Origin: Immersiella caudata
Taxonomy: Eukaryota; Ascomycota; Sordariomycetes; Sordariales; Lasiosphaeriaceae
Length of the DNA stretch: 64,000 nucleotides
Assembly: GCA_030512335.1 (NCBI GenBank)
Contig: JAULSU010000004.1
Location: 1,550,001-1,614,000 of the forward strand
Direction: 5' to 3'
Under the pieces are notes generated by a model, which was given only the letters and a program-made list of their open reading frames with translations, had not been told where the DNA came from and did no database searches. Of this stretch, positions 54,578 through 64,000 are shown in pieces. The number at the start of each line of letters is the position of its first letter. Within the stretch, counting starts at the first letter, position 1. The position numbers and the translations under genes were made by a program.

Positions 54578-57500
54578 GGCGTGTCGCAGCGCTGAAAATA
54601 CAGGGTGTCGTCCACAGCAACTGGGGCGGCCAAAGCAGCTGTCATTTGCTCCATCTTTGACATTGGGAGCTCACCCTTTAAACCATTTCCTTTACATTGA
54701 AGTACGACAATTGTTGTGATCAATCCTCCACAATGCGCGCCATTGATCTCCCCACGCTGAAACAGGCGTTGCTGCGGGTCAAAGCCAATATCGCGCTCCA
54801 TCCATTGGTTGAGGACGCGTCCCATTGCGGTCGCAGGGCAGAATTGGGGTGAATCCTTCAGGCTCCAGCATTTCGAGCCAACGAGTAAGCCAGCAACCCA
54901 CCATCCATCACAACAGGCCGCGCGTCGAGCGCCCCGCTTTGCACCGCAAAACCGTCTGCAAAACACAGGAGAATCGCCGTACCAACTGCAGGAGTTGCAC
55001 TTCGTTGCCGGAGTATCGTCAAAGAGTCGGTGGTCCGCGGCCAATCACGCCGCTGACGTTTCCGCTCCGCACTGGCCGTGTCGTGATGTCGAGATCAACA
55101 ACCAGCCTCTCGAATGCGTTACGATGGATTGCAAAGCGCAGGCAACCAAGAACGCAGGGTAAAACGGGCTCGGCGGTAGACAAGATGCCCACCTGGGCTG
55201 ACGACGACACCGACCTTATCTAGGAAGCGCCATCTGGAATAGTTGAAAAGCGCGGGTTGAGCGGGTGCACGCAGCGCCCTGGAGGCCTGCAAGGAATGAT
55301 TAGTAGCCAGTTCTCGATTCAGACTTGGGACCACCCAAGTTGCTGCGATCACGTGTTGGAGCGTGGCGAGCGGTCACCCGAAAGCGAGGCGGGATCTCTT
55401 CCTGTCGACCAGGGGCAACCCTCCTAGCGTCGACTTGGTCACGGACAGGCTAACCCCTGGAGATCGGTGTCACAGCCGAAGCAGCCTCCGGTCCAGCCCG
55501 CCCAGTCCCCCGTAAACTGGGTCCCAGATAAGCGGAGCCTTGACGACATCCGGTCGGGCCACCGGAGACGAACCGGTACCGCGCAGGTTGCGCTGCTGAT
55601 TCGTGGCGAACCTGTCACGCTGTTCAGGTGCTATTGTGATCGAAAACCCAGCGTGATATGTGCCCAACGCGCCTCTAGAGGCCTGCGGCCTAGCCCCGCC
55701 ACGTTTGAACTGCAGCGATCCCGAAGGTAAAGCCCATGCGCGTGTGCATGACCAAGAGACGCCAACTCCTACCCACCCTCTCACACAACGAACTGGACAG
55801 CCATCCAATGGGGCAGACAAAAGTAGATGCTGTAGCACCACTCCCATGATGAACCAATTGGGAGAACGTCGGGCTATCACCCTTCCCGAATGTAAGCCCA
55901 ATCAGAAGTTGCGACTCGGAGCATCTGTAAGCGCTGAGAGCACTTCACTTGAAGTAAAAGATATCGGCACTTCAAGCCGGCGAACAACTCCAGAATCCCA
56001 ACAAAGCCTCAACGTTCTGCAAGTGAAAAGAAAAGGAGGGCAGGGAGATCAGTGCAGCAACGGAGGATCAGCCTCGAAAACAACATTTTGAAGTGAACAG
56101 ACTTGCTGAGCCAAAGCTGCGGCGACCTGGGGATACATTGATGGTCGAACGAAAATAAATCTGACCGTCAGTCCATCCGGGAATTGGAATCAAGGACACA
56201 GTGCTGCTTGCCAAAGTTGGCTGGAGCCGAAATGCTTTGCTTGCGTCAAGCAGGAGTTCAAAACGAACTGCTTCAACCATTCGGTCGCGCAGACATCCCG
56301 AGCCAACTTCGAGGACAAGAAACGGCTGATTCCGGCTCCCCATGCCTCATGGCCCTTTCAAGCGTAGCGGGAAGGCTAAATAAAACGTAATTGGAGAACA
56401 ACTTGTTCGAGTAGGCAAGGCGGAGGAGGGTCTCGTCTCTGGATTGAGGACGTTTGTCGAGCTGCGGGCAGCGCAGGAATATCGCTGTCGAAGCCGGGAA
56501 CAGAGGTTAAGATGCGAGTGGAGGTGCGAGCATCTAAGTTTCTCTAATTTCTTGCTTAGTAGAAGCCCTCTATCACTCATGGGGGTTCCATCTGACCTGT
56601 TCTCTGTCGCCGCGTCGGGGGCGTCGACTTTTCTGACGGTCGTGTTGGCTCGCACCGATGCACCGCGACGTAAGCGCAAGGGGCGTGCGGCAAATATTCT
56701 CAGAGCAGTTTGCGCAAGGCAGACGGACTAAGAAGCAACTGATAATCCGCTTTGCTGTCGGACTAGGAGCTGGGTGCGAAGGGACAGCCGGTTGGAGGGC
56801 AGCGAGTTGAGCCTCGTCCGCGGACCACCGTTTTGGAAACCCCCAGTTCCAGGCGCCTTCTTCGATTTCACCATTGCTCCTTCAAGGTAGCTCCGATCCG
56901 GATGGCAGGAGCAAATGAGGTGTGCCCGGGCAACGCCAACTGAAAAACTCGGCGGCTCCAGCCATGCAGCTCCCACCTTTTCTGTTTCAAAGAAATTGCT
57001 GCACCGGTCCAAGAACTTCCCCCCGCAAATAAGGTATTCTCTTTTTGCTTCCATCTGTTTCCCACTGCTTCTTTTTCTGCGTGCTCAAGACGTCGGCTGC
57101 CTCCCAGCCAACACGCACCTGCCTTCCATTTCGGTGGAGAATGGGCCCGATGGTTTGGATCAGAAAGGCAGCAGTCGCGCAATGATTAATCCAGGTTTAT
57201 CCATTCGCTCCCATCGACCGTTCCCGTCCCTTCAAACGTCGGCTACTGAATGCGACCTGCGAAGGGACCACGAACCATGGTTGGGCCTGCGGCGCGGCCG
57301 TGGCGGCTATCGCTGGCCACAGGTTCGCGGCCTGAGAAACCGGGTTTAAGCCACACAAAACGCTACTTGCATTGCACGCAAAAGGGTAAATGCGTCAAAT
57401 TCTTGGAGGCCCAATTGCTGGCGCTTCCTGTCAAGTAAAATGGTTGTCGTCGTGGCTTCCCCTTATTTGCCAGGAAGGCTCAGAATGGAACATATCCCCA

Positions 57501-60500
57501 GCGCCCGTGAGTTAGCGACTGAGCTCCCTCGGCCGTGGGATAGAGGGGACACTTGATTCTGCAGGTATTCATAACAGCGGAAAAGACCGTGGTGCCTGAG
57601 CTTCACACGTGTTTTGAGCGCCGCGCCATGCATTGCAACCACACCACCACCAGCCACCAGCCACCAACCGCGCCTCGCCCGCCAGCCAGCAGGCATTCCA
57701 TGGAAGACTGGAGACAGAGGGGGACTACTCTCGAGGCGTGTCTTACCACGCATGCCGCTAGCAATGACCCAGGATTCAAGCGGGAAGTAACCCACGAGTA
57801 CCCAAGGTCCCATCTTTGGGCGACGCCCATGGAAATGGCTTGATCCCGTGTAAGCCGGTGATTGCGGCCAACTGGGAGGGTTGGACTACTCCTAGAATAG
57901 CTGTTGCAATGTCAGCCAAGACAATAATCCTACCAAAAAGATCTCTTCCATCGTTTGATGCCGATTTTCTGGCCCCTGAGCGTCTCCAGCTCGTGGGATT
58001 CAGAAAGTGAGGGCATGCGGGCCCCTCTGCGAGCACCTCCCCCGCCTGCCCGCCCCCAAATGAGACTTGACACGCCAGTCCGCAAGCTTTTCACTCGGCG
58101 TAGAGGTACCGCGGCGCAGCTTGCCGCACCCGAGCCCTCCTGAAATTAGTCAGCATATTTGGCGCTGCAGCCCGTTCTTACCAAGCCCGATGATTTCTCC
58201 ATTTGTTCTTCGCGCTGGTCCCCTGCTCACCGCGGATTGAAGAGTCCCCTCCAGGGCCGTGTGGATGTTCAAGGGCCTCCCTGGGACGGTGGCAAACATG
58301 CAGCCTGGACCCAAATCGCTGGGAACGCGCGCCCGCCCGCGCCGGCCCTCATACCCCCTGGGACGTGGTGTCAACCATGGCGTCCCGGGAAACCGATGTG
58401 TCAGTTTTTCGTCCATGTACGGGTGACGATCCCAAGATGTGCTGGCGGATGCTTCCCGGGCGAAGGCATTCACGCATCGGCAAGCCGCAGCTCGGCCGGC
58501 CGGAGCGTTGAGGATGCTTTTGCTTTTGCTCTTTTCATGATCGGCGCAGAAGATTCGAGGATAAAAGGTTTAGTGCGCCTCCATTGGCATGTCTCCCATC
58601 ATCTCCTTTCCAACAGTCTTGCGTTCACCTCTGAGCAGACCTCGAGCTCCGTACCCAGCTTCGCAGGCTTCAGGGGATACCAGCACCCGCAGTCCGTTTC
58701 AGGACGGTGTGCGGAAGTGGCCAGAGCCACTGGCCACCCCCCCTTTCCAACCAACGGGCCGCTACCAAGCTTTGCATCGCCGACCTACCAGCTCGCCTTA
58801 CAGCCTTACAACCCCCCTAAATGGAGCAGGACTTGGTGGAGATTGGGGCATGGGCCTCCGACCCTCTCCATGATGCTTTGCAGCATGGTATTTCTCCCTC
58901 AAACAAATTCCCACCAGTTGCCGTAAACCACTGACACACCTTGATGTTCCAGACGAACAACACGTCGACCATGTCCGGGAGTGGCTAAAAACGTGGAATG
59001 AGACCTTTGTGACTAGGTCAATGGCGCCGTTGGCAAAATTCTGTCCAAATTACGCGCCTTGGTGTCCTGGGCGAGTTTTTTACGGGAGGTTCTGCAACTG
59101 CCACAACGCCTTCTTGTAACCTATGGTTAGGAATCCCCAGGCCAGTTGTTCTGTGGATATAGATTAGACAATCCCCTCGAGAATGCCTCGTCGTACAAAT
59201 TTGAGCCAAAAAAAAAACTGATGGCAAAAACGCGGCACCGTGTCTTGAGCATCAGATCATCCCTCTCCCGAGGTCAACCTCGGGGCAGGCAGTGTCGGGC
59301 TCCCTCCCGGTATACCTCCGCCTCTGATTTCATCCACTGCGCGAGACCCGAAAGAATCGCTCAAGGACCAGGGCAGCGTCTGAGCCCTTGAGAAGCAGTC
59401 GTGCCGAGTCACTGATAGCACGCAGGAGGGAATTCATGGATCCCCTGCCGGGCGAAGTTTGGGTCTTCCAGACGGGACGTTTCCAGGTCCCTGGCGGGAC
59501 CCGGGATGGACGGCTGATATTCCGACGGTCGCGCCATCCTTCTGAGGCGACCGGGAAAATCTGAAAGCAGCCCCGCTGCCCCTGTAATTTGCCTATACTA
59601 CTACACACCACTTCACTCGACCTTGTTTCGTGAAACAGCTCTCCTCGACAAACAAGCACTATGAGTCAAGAGAAGCGTGTTTGCTTTCCATGCGCTGCAG
59701 CTCATTCCCTTCCGAGGCGAGACGCAGTTGGCAATCCTGGTTCACTAGTTTCTTGTCCATCCGCGTCCTCCCATTCGCACCAAGCGCCCCCCCCCCCCCC
59801 GGAGTCCCTGTCGCCTCCGACCTGCCCCACTCCTTCTGCTCTGCCAGTCCTGGACACCCCCCTTCGACGAAGCCTTGACCCGGCCCCGCCGGAAAAGCAA
59901 CCGGGGCACTTGCTATCGACAGGGTGACAGCTCTGCCTGGCTGCTCACCCCGCCATGCGGAGCCTCCCGAGGGGTCCCCGCAGAACGACCAACCCCCTCG
60001 CGATCAGCTTCACCACACCGATCTTGCAATACCGGTGAGCTGTCACATACAGAGAGGCATCATCATTGGACCGAGATGCTGCACGGGCAACCTTGCTTCA
60101 ACACAGCACTCGCGAGGCTCTGTGAATCGCGTAGTTGCGCCGAACATGATGTCAAGTCCTCACAGTTGCATGGCCCCCTAAATCCCCCGTCGATTCGACG
60201 GCTTCGGGTGCCGATGAGGGTACTGGAAAGCTCGGCAAATACGTGGCAAGGTGAAACAAGCCAGATTCCGGCATAGTCTGTCTGGCAAAAGGGCTGGTCT
60301 GCAAGCAGGTACGAGTCAGGAAACGGCATCGGGGATGGACACGAACACGGGCCGATGACGATCCGACAGGGCGCGTTATTTGTCTTCAGGGAGTCATCAT
60401 AGCACTGCGACGGAACCTCCCGAGAGGGGTGCCAAAAGGTGGTGCCAAAAGCGGGTGCCGAAAGGGGGTGCCAAAAGGGGGTGCCGAAAGGGGGTGCGGC

Positions 60501-61118
60501 TGCAGATAAGGAACAACAATGGAGCACAATGAAGGGATTTCACCACCTGTGCACCGCAGCGACGAAGGGGAGTGCGGAGTGACTGGCTCCCGCCTTATTT
60601 AACTGCTCGTAAGCAGGGGGCGGGATTTGGGCGGGCTTTGTGCGGGACTTGGAACACCAAGACCGCAACCAGAGCCGCTAATGGGGGATTGGAGGAACGC
60701 CGCGTTTACCTGTCGGGGCGAGGAAAGCAGGAGAAAGAACTGGGAAAGCGTTCGAGAATGTTTTGCGAGTGGACGCGTGGTCCAAACCGACTGCACCTCG
60801 AACAGTGCTTGGCGAAAAGAAAAAATCTTTCGTTCTCTGTGTAACGTAAAACGCGAAACTTGGTAGGCAAACGAGATGACGCGCCATTCAGGTGAAGTAG
60901 GTGTGGATCAGGGATGAAAAGGGGGGAGGGGATAGGCTGCCTTGCAACCTCCAGTCAGCCGACTCGGGGTGCGGCTAGCACGGGTCGCTTGTGTGGCTGT
61001 GGAAGGCCTTCACTCATCCATCAAAACAACACCACCGTGGGCGAGCATCAATCTTACCCCTCTTCTCTTTCCAACCCCGCCTCTGTGGAGGCGTTGAGGG
61101 AAGCGGTCAGCCTCCTTC
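54578..61118. other. 6.5-kb gene-poor block
   Basis: No gene could be supported on either strand over 6.5 kb. The frames present (for example 58159-58926 on +, 55470-55901 on -) are Pro/Arg/Ser/Gly-rich, change in every frame and show no motifs. Base composition stays near that of the genes, so it is not an AT-rich, RIP-eroded isochore. A TATA-like GATAAAAGG at about 58560 has no clear gene behind it. A C14 run is at 59787-59800 and a 13-bp minisatellite at 60425-60498. Long non-coding RNAs or unrecognised orphan genes remain possible. Confidence 0.5.
60425..60498. repeat. 13-bp minisatellite, 5.7 copies
   Basis: The consensus GGGGGTGCCAAAA is repeated five times plus a partial unit. Copies alternate between CCAAAA and CCGAAA endings, i.e. 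G/A transitions, and the first units vary in the G run. Confidence 0.9.
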
Positions 61119-61538
61119 ATGCCCGCAACGCGATTCACATCCTCGCTCGAACTCAGCGAGCGCCTACCCAGCGTCGATAGCACGACTTACACGGCATCAA
61201 CACCCGAGAATGACCCTACATCCTCGATCTTCAGTGACGGCGCGCGCAAGCCTACACACCCTTCGCATCTCAAAACATCGAGGAATAGCAAGAGCGAAGA
61301 CGGAAGCACTCCAGGGCATCGGCGCCCTGCCGGCGCCCGGCCTGTCCCTCCTCCAGCAGAGCCTCGACTGCGTACCGCCGGGCTCTGTGGGCTCACCTCC
61401 ATGCCTGAACCGGGAACCAACTTCCACCAACATCTCAGCGCTTCCGGTCCCGGTCTTCTGGCTCCTTGGCTTACCCAAAGCCTGATCGAGCATCGAGCGC
61501 CGCCACGACGCAACGGGCGTGAAGCAATCGACCCCTAA
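61119..61538 (+). CDS. Hypothetical ORF, possible truncated gene
   Basis: An ATG-initiated frame of 139 residues, starting MPATRFTSSLELSERLPSV, Ser/Thr/Pro-rich with a basic stretch. The beginning is protein-like and a C/T-rich segment precedes it, but the end is not. The neighbouring + frames to 62142 are of similar low quality. It could be the 5' end of a gene broken by the tandem repeat that begins 500 bp downstream. No family recognised. Confidence 0.25.
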   Translation: MPATRFTSSLELSERLPSVDSTTYTASTPENDPTSSIFSDGARKPTHPSHLKTSRNSKSEDGSTPGHRRPAGARPVPPPAEPRLRTAGLCGLTSMPEPGTNFHQHLSASGPGLLAPWLTQSLIEHRAPPRRNGREAIDP

Positions 61539-62027
61539 CCAACCCTCTCCCACCGCCACGGCATCGCATATAGCTCCACACATCGCCGATTCTCCCGTCA
61601 TTCTTACCAGCGATGGCTGCTCTCGACACCCCGAGGCTTCGCAGCTTTCGCTCTTTAGCCAACACCGCTGGGACGTCTTCGCACGACAGAACGGGCCTCA
61701 GAGCGAGAGGACAGGCTTGCCGACCTTCCCTCCTTCCCAGAGAAACAGTCGAGCGGTCTTCGCGAAGCCAACGGCCCCGCCCCCACGACAGCTGATCGTG
61801 CCAGAGGCAGCTCAGAATCAAACGCAGCGCGCGCGTCTCTGTCCCCCCAACACTGCCGAACAGAGTCTCCCACCTGTCAACACAGCCAACATCCTTCTCT
61901 CCGCAGCGCAAGGACAATTCATTGAGCCAAAAGGGCCGCCCTTTCGTTACCAGAAGCGCCTCTCCATGCAAGGTGCGAGAGGAACAGAAAGGGAGGCGAA
62001 GCTTTGGCTGTCAGACAAGGTCGGAAG
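61539..62027. other. Left flank of the tandem repeat
   Basis: Open frames continue across this stretch (61519-62142 on +, 61471-61971 on -) without a recognisable domain. Confidence 0.4.
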
Positions 62028-62731
62028 GGTTCATCACAGTCACTCCCACGGCTGTTCGGACTTGAGAGCTTGGGCCCGAATACCTTCCCGTCTCTCGGGT
62101 GCCAAAGGAACAGCAAAAAGTCTAACCGAGCGCGAACAATAAAGGCGGCCACTTTTGCTCGGCTTTCGACGAGCTGGAGCATGGCGAATAAGTCGCGAAC
62201 ACGAAGTAAAGCGACACCGCACAGAGGCGACAGCAGTCATACCAATAAGTAACAAACTGGTAATTAAGCTTTACGGTTACTACGGTTCGACTCTTACTCT
62301 ATGGTAACAGACGCTACGTAACCTCGGCATAAAAGCCTCGTTAAGACTATACACCTACTAAAACGTCAAGCCTCCCTAATAATAAAACCGCCGCCAGATT
62401 TACTAAGTAATATCCACGGGCACATCTACATTACTAAAGGCACATACACTAGGTCTGGCTAGAAGTAAGAGAAATTAGGTTTACAAAGTTCTCACGTTTT
62501 ACACCTCGTTTTTATAAACCCAGTTACATCCTGCGTTTACTCTTAAGTAAGGGCCAGGCCATCTAAGATGAGGCAGTTATAGGCTTGATCACGGAGGGAG
62601 CGGTGGTGTTACCCCCTTGTAATTAGGAGGATAATACGTCTAGTTCTCGTCAGCCTTATTTACACTAAACAGGGCATCATCCACCGTGACGAAGCCTTGA
62701 CGGAAATGCGCATCCGACCCCCATCTGCTTC
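62028..62731. repeat. 704-bp tandem repeat, copy 1
   Basis: The first unit of a direct, head-to-tail duplication. Position n matches n+704 along its whole length without any insertion or deletion. It differs from copy 2 by about 65 transitions and no transversion (hand count). The first 50 and last 65 bases are identical between copies; the core is AT-rich and full of stop codons (TAA/TAG) in all frames. No transposase, LTR or terminal inverted repeat was recognised. Confidence 0.92.
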
Positions 62732-63435
62732 GGTTCATCACAGTCACTCCCACGGCTGTTCGGACTTGAGAGCTTGGGCCCAAATACCTTCCTGTCTCTT
62801 AGGTGCCAAAGGAACAGCAAAAAGTCTAACTAAGTGCGAATAATAAAGGCGGCCACTTTTACTTAGCTTTTGACAAGCTGGAGTATGGTGAATAAGTCGT
62901 GAACATAAAGTAAAGCGACACCGCACAGAGGTGACAGCGGTTATACTAATAAGTAACAAACTGGTAATTAGGCTTTACAGTTACTACAGTTCGACTTTTA
63001 CTCCGTGGTAACGGACGTTACGTAACTTTAATATAAAAGCCTCGTTAAAACTATACACCTATTAAAACGTTAAACCTCCCTAATAATAAGACCGCCGCCA
63101 GATTTACTAAGTAATGTCCACGGGTATATCCACATTACTAAAGATATATACATTAGGTTTAGCTAGAAGTAAGAGAAGCTAGGTTTACAAAGTTCTCACG
63201 TTTTACACCTCGTTTTTATAAGCCCAGTTACATCCTGCGTTTACTCTTAAATAAGGGCCAGGCTATCTAAGATAGGGCAGTTATAGGCTTGATCACAGAG
63301 GGAGCGGTGGTGTTACCCCCCTGTAATCAGGAGGATGATACATCCAGTTCTCGTCAGCCTTATTCACACCAAACAGGGCATCATCCACCGTGACGAAGCC
63401 TTGACGGAAATGCGCATCCGACCCCCATCTGCTTC
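62732..63435. repeat. 704-bp tandem repeat, copy 2
   Basis: The second unit, starting at the base after copy 1 ends. It carries about 47 of the C-to-T/G-to-A changes relative to copy 1, while copy 1 carries about 18, so this copy is more heavily mutated. Many changes sit at CpG (CG to TG, CA or TA) and CpA sites. It ends inside a - strand reading frame that continues into unique sequence. Confidence 0.92.
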
Positions 63436-63730
63436 CCCCCACAAGACTTGTAGAAGAGCTTCGGTCCGTCGGCGGTCAGCAGGGGAACGCTGAACCCGCC
63501 ACCGTTCTTGGGTAGCTTGCCACACCGTAGGTCTTCGGCTCAGTGTCGACGAAGAGAGGCTGCAAGTATCTCGTTCCTGGTCTTTGTGGAATGTCAACAG
63601 GAGGGATGACGGCGTGAGCTAGTAGCTCATGATGCAATGAGCATTCCAGCATAAACGAGAGAGTTTGGTAGGCCTTCAATTTGTTTTCTTTCCAAGACGG
63701 GAAGCGGTCTGAATGCGGGCGGTTTGCCAT
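63395..63730 (-). pseudogene. Broken ORF overlapping the repeat edge
   Basis: From the ATG at 63730 the - strand frame begins MANRPHSDRFPSWKENKLK and continues with VDIPQRPGTRYLQPLFVDTE and YGVASYPRTV up to a TGA at 63476. A one-base shift near 63505 continues in a natural-looking way (GGFSVPLLTADGPKLFYKSC) into the last 40 bp of repeat copy 2. This suggests a gene with a frameshift, or an unplaced intron, whose 3' part was the source of the repeat's end. Family not recognised. Confidence 0.35.
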
Positions 63731-64000
63731 CTAGTCAGCAAAGTCCAAGTCTTGCCAGAACCGTCTGCGAGCTAAAGACTAGAAGAGGTCCTCGTGAGGA
63801 CCGGCCTGTCGCCGCCAGGTACGGTGAAGCAAGTTGAGTTACCTATCATAAGGAAGGATATAGGAGGAAGAGGGCGGGACAGGAAGGCCCGTAGAGTAGG
63901 AGAACTGGTTACCGAGTGAATCGACATGCTCAAGTTCTACAACTCAAATCAGAGTGACATCATGTTGCCTTCTTTTAAATCTCCGGCATGATACCTGAGT

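Noticed and set aside
58159..58926. 255-codon + strand ORF in the gene-poor block
   Set aside because: No domain and no splice context; several competing frames of similar quality.
62028..63435. Retrotransposon LTR pair
   Set aside because: The two units are directly adjacent with no internal region, no TG..CA ends and no target-site duplication, so a tandem duplication fits better.

Overview
The window is nuclear DNA of a filamentous ascomycete (Pezizomycotina), most likely a Sordariomycete. The genes have short introns, mostly 50-60 bp, with GT..CTAAC..AG signals. The proteins are typically fungal: INO80 ATPase, the ABCF protein Arb1, cytosolic-type MnSOD, homocitrate synthase of the alpha-aminoadipate lysine pathway, a Git3/cAMP-receptor-like GPCR, an MTR-like amino acid transporter, a CVNH lectin-like secreted protein and a Ser/Thr-rich wall-type protein. 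The species cannot be fixed from sequence alone. Gene models below were spliced by eye, with phase and length checked for each multi-exon gene.

Layout. 0-5 kb: 3' end of a lipid-droplet hydrolase, a weak ORF and a four-TM membrane protein. 5-16 kb: two housekeeping genes, ARB1 and INO80, on the + strand. 16.8-21 kb: a promethin-like hydrophobic protein, a small secreted protein, then two broken genes side by side (the C-terminal end of a sugar transporter and a decayed STAND-type NTPase). 23-35 kb: a GPCR, a secreted alpha/beta hydrolase, a Cys-containing unknown, a helical one-TM protein, a CVNH small secreted protein and a fungal multi-pass membrane protein with a nonsense codon and a frameshift. 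35.7-38.4 kb: an 850-residue Ser/Thr-rich secreted protein with repeated TDALTG motifs. 40-54.6 kb: the denser metabolic part, with MnSOD, a small unknown, a DUF1766/T5orf172 protein, an amino acid transporter with ten exons, a hexapeptide O-acetyltransferase, homocitrate synthase with a 310-residue C-terminal extension, and a membrane protein. 54.6-62 kb: nearly gene-free. 62-63.4 kb: a perfect head-to-tail duplication of a 704-bp unit whose copies differ only by transitions, the signature of repeat-induced point mutation (RIP).

There is no obvious operon-like or biosynthetic cluster. The genes share two loose themes: membrane/secreted proteins likely to act at the cell surface, and core ribosome, chromatin and lysine functions. 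The observations most worth following are the extension on homocitrate synthase, the RIP-marked tandem repeat, the broken STAND/transporter pair, and the lesions in the membrane-protein gene at 33-35 kb. No tRNA or rRNA gene and no CRISPR array was seen.
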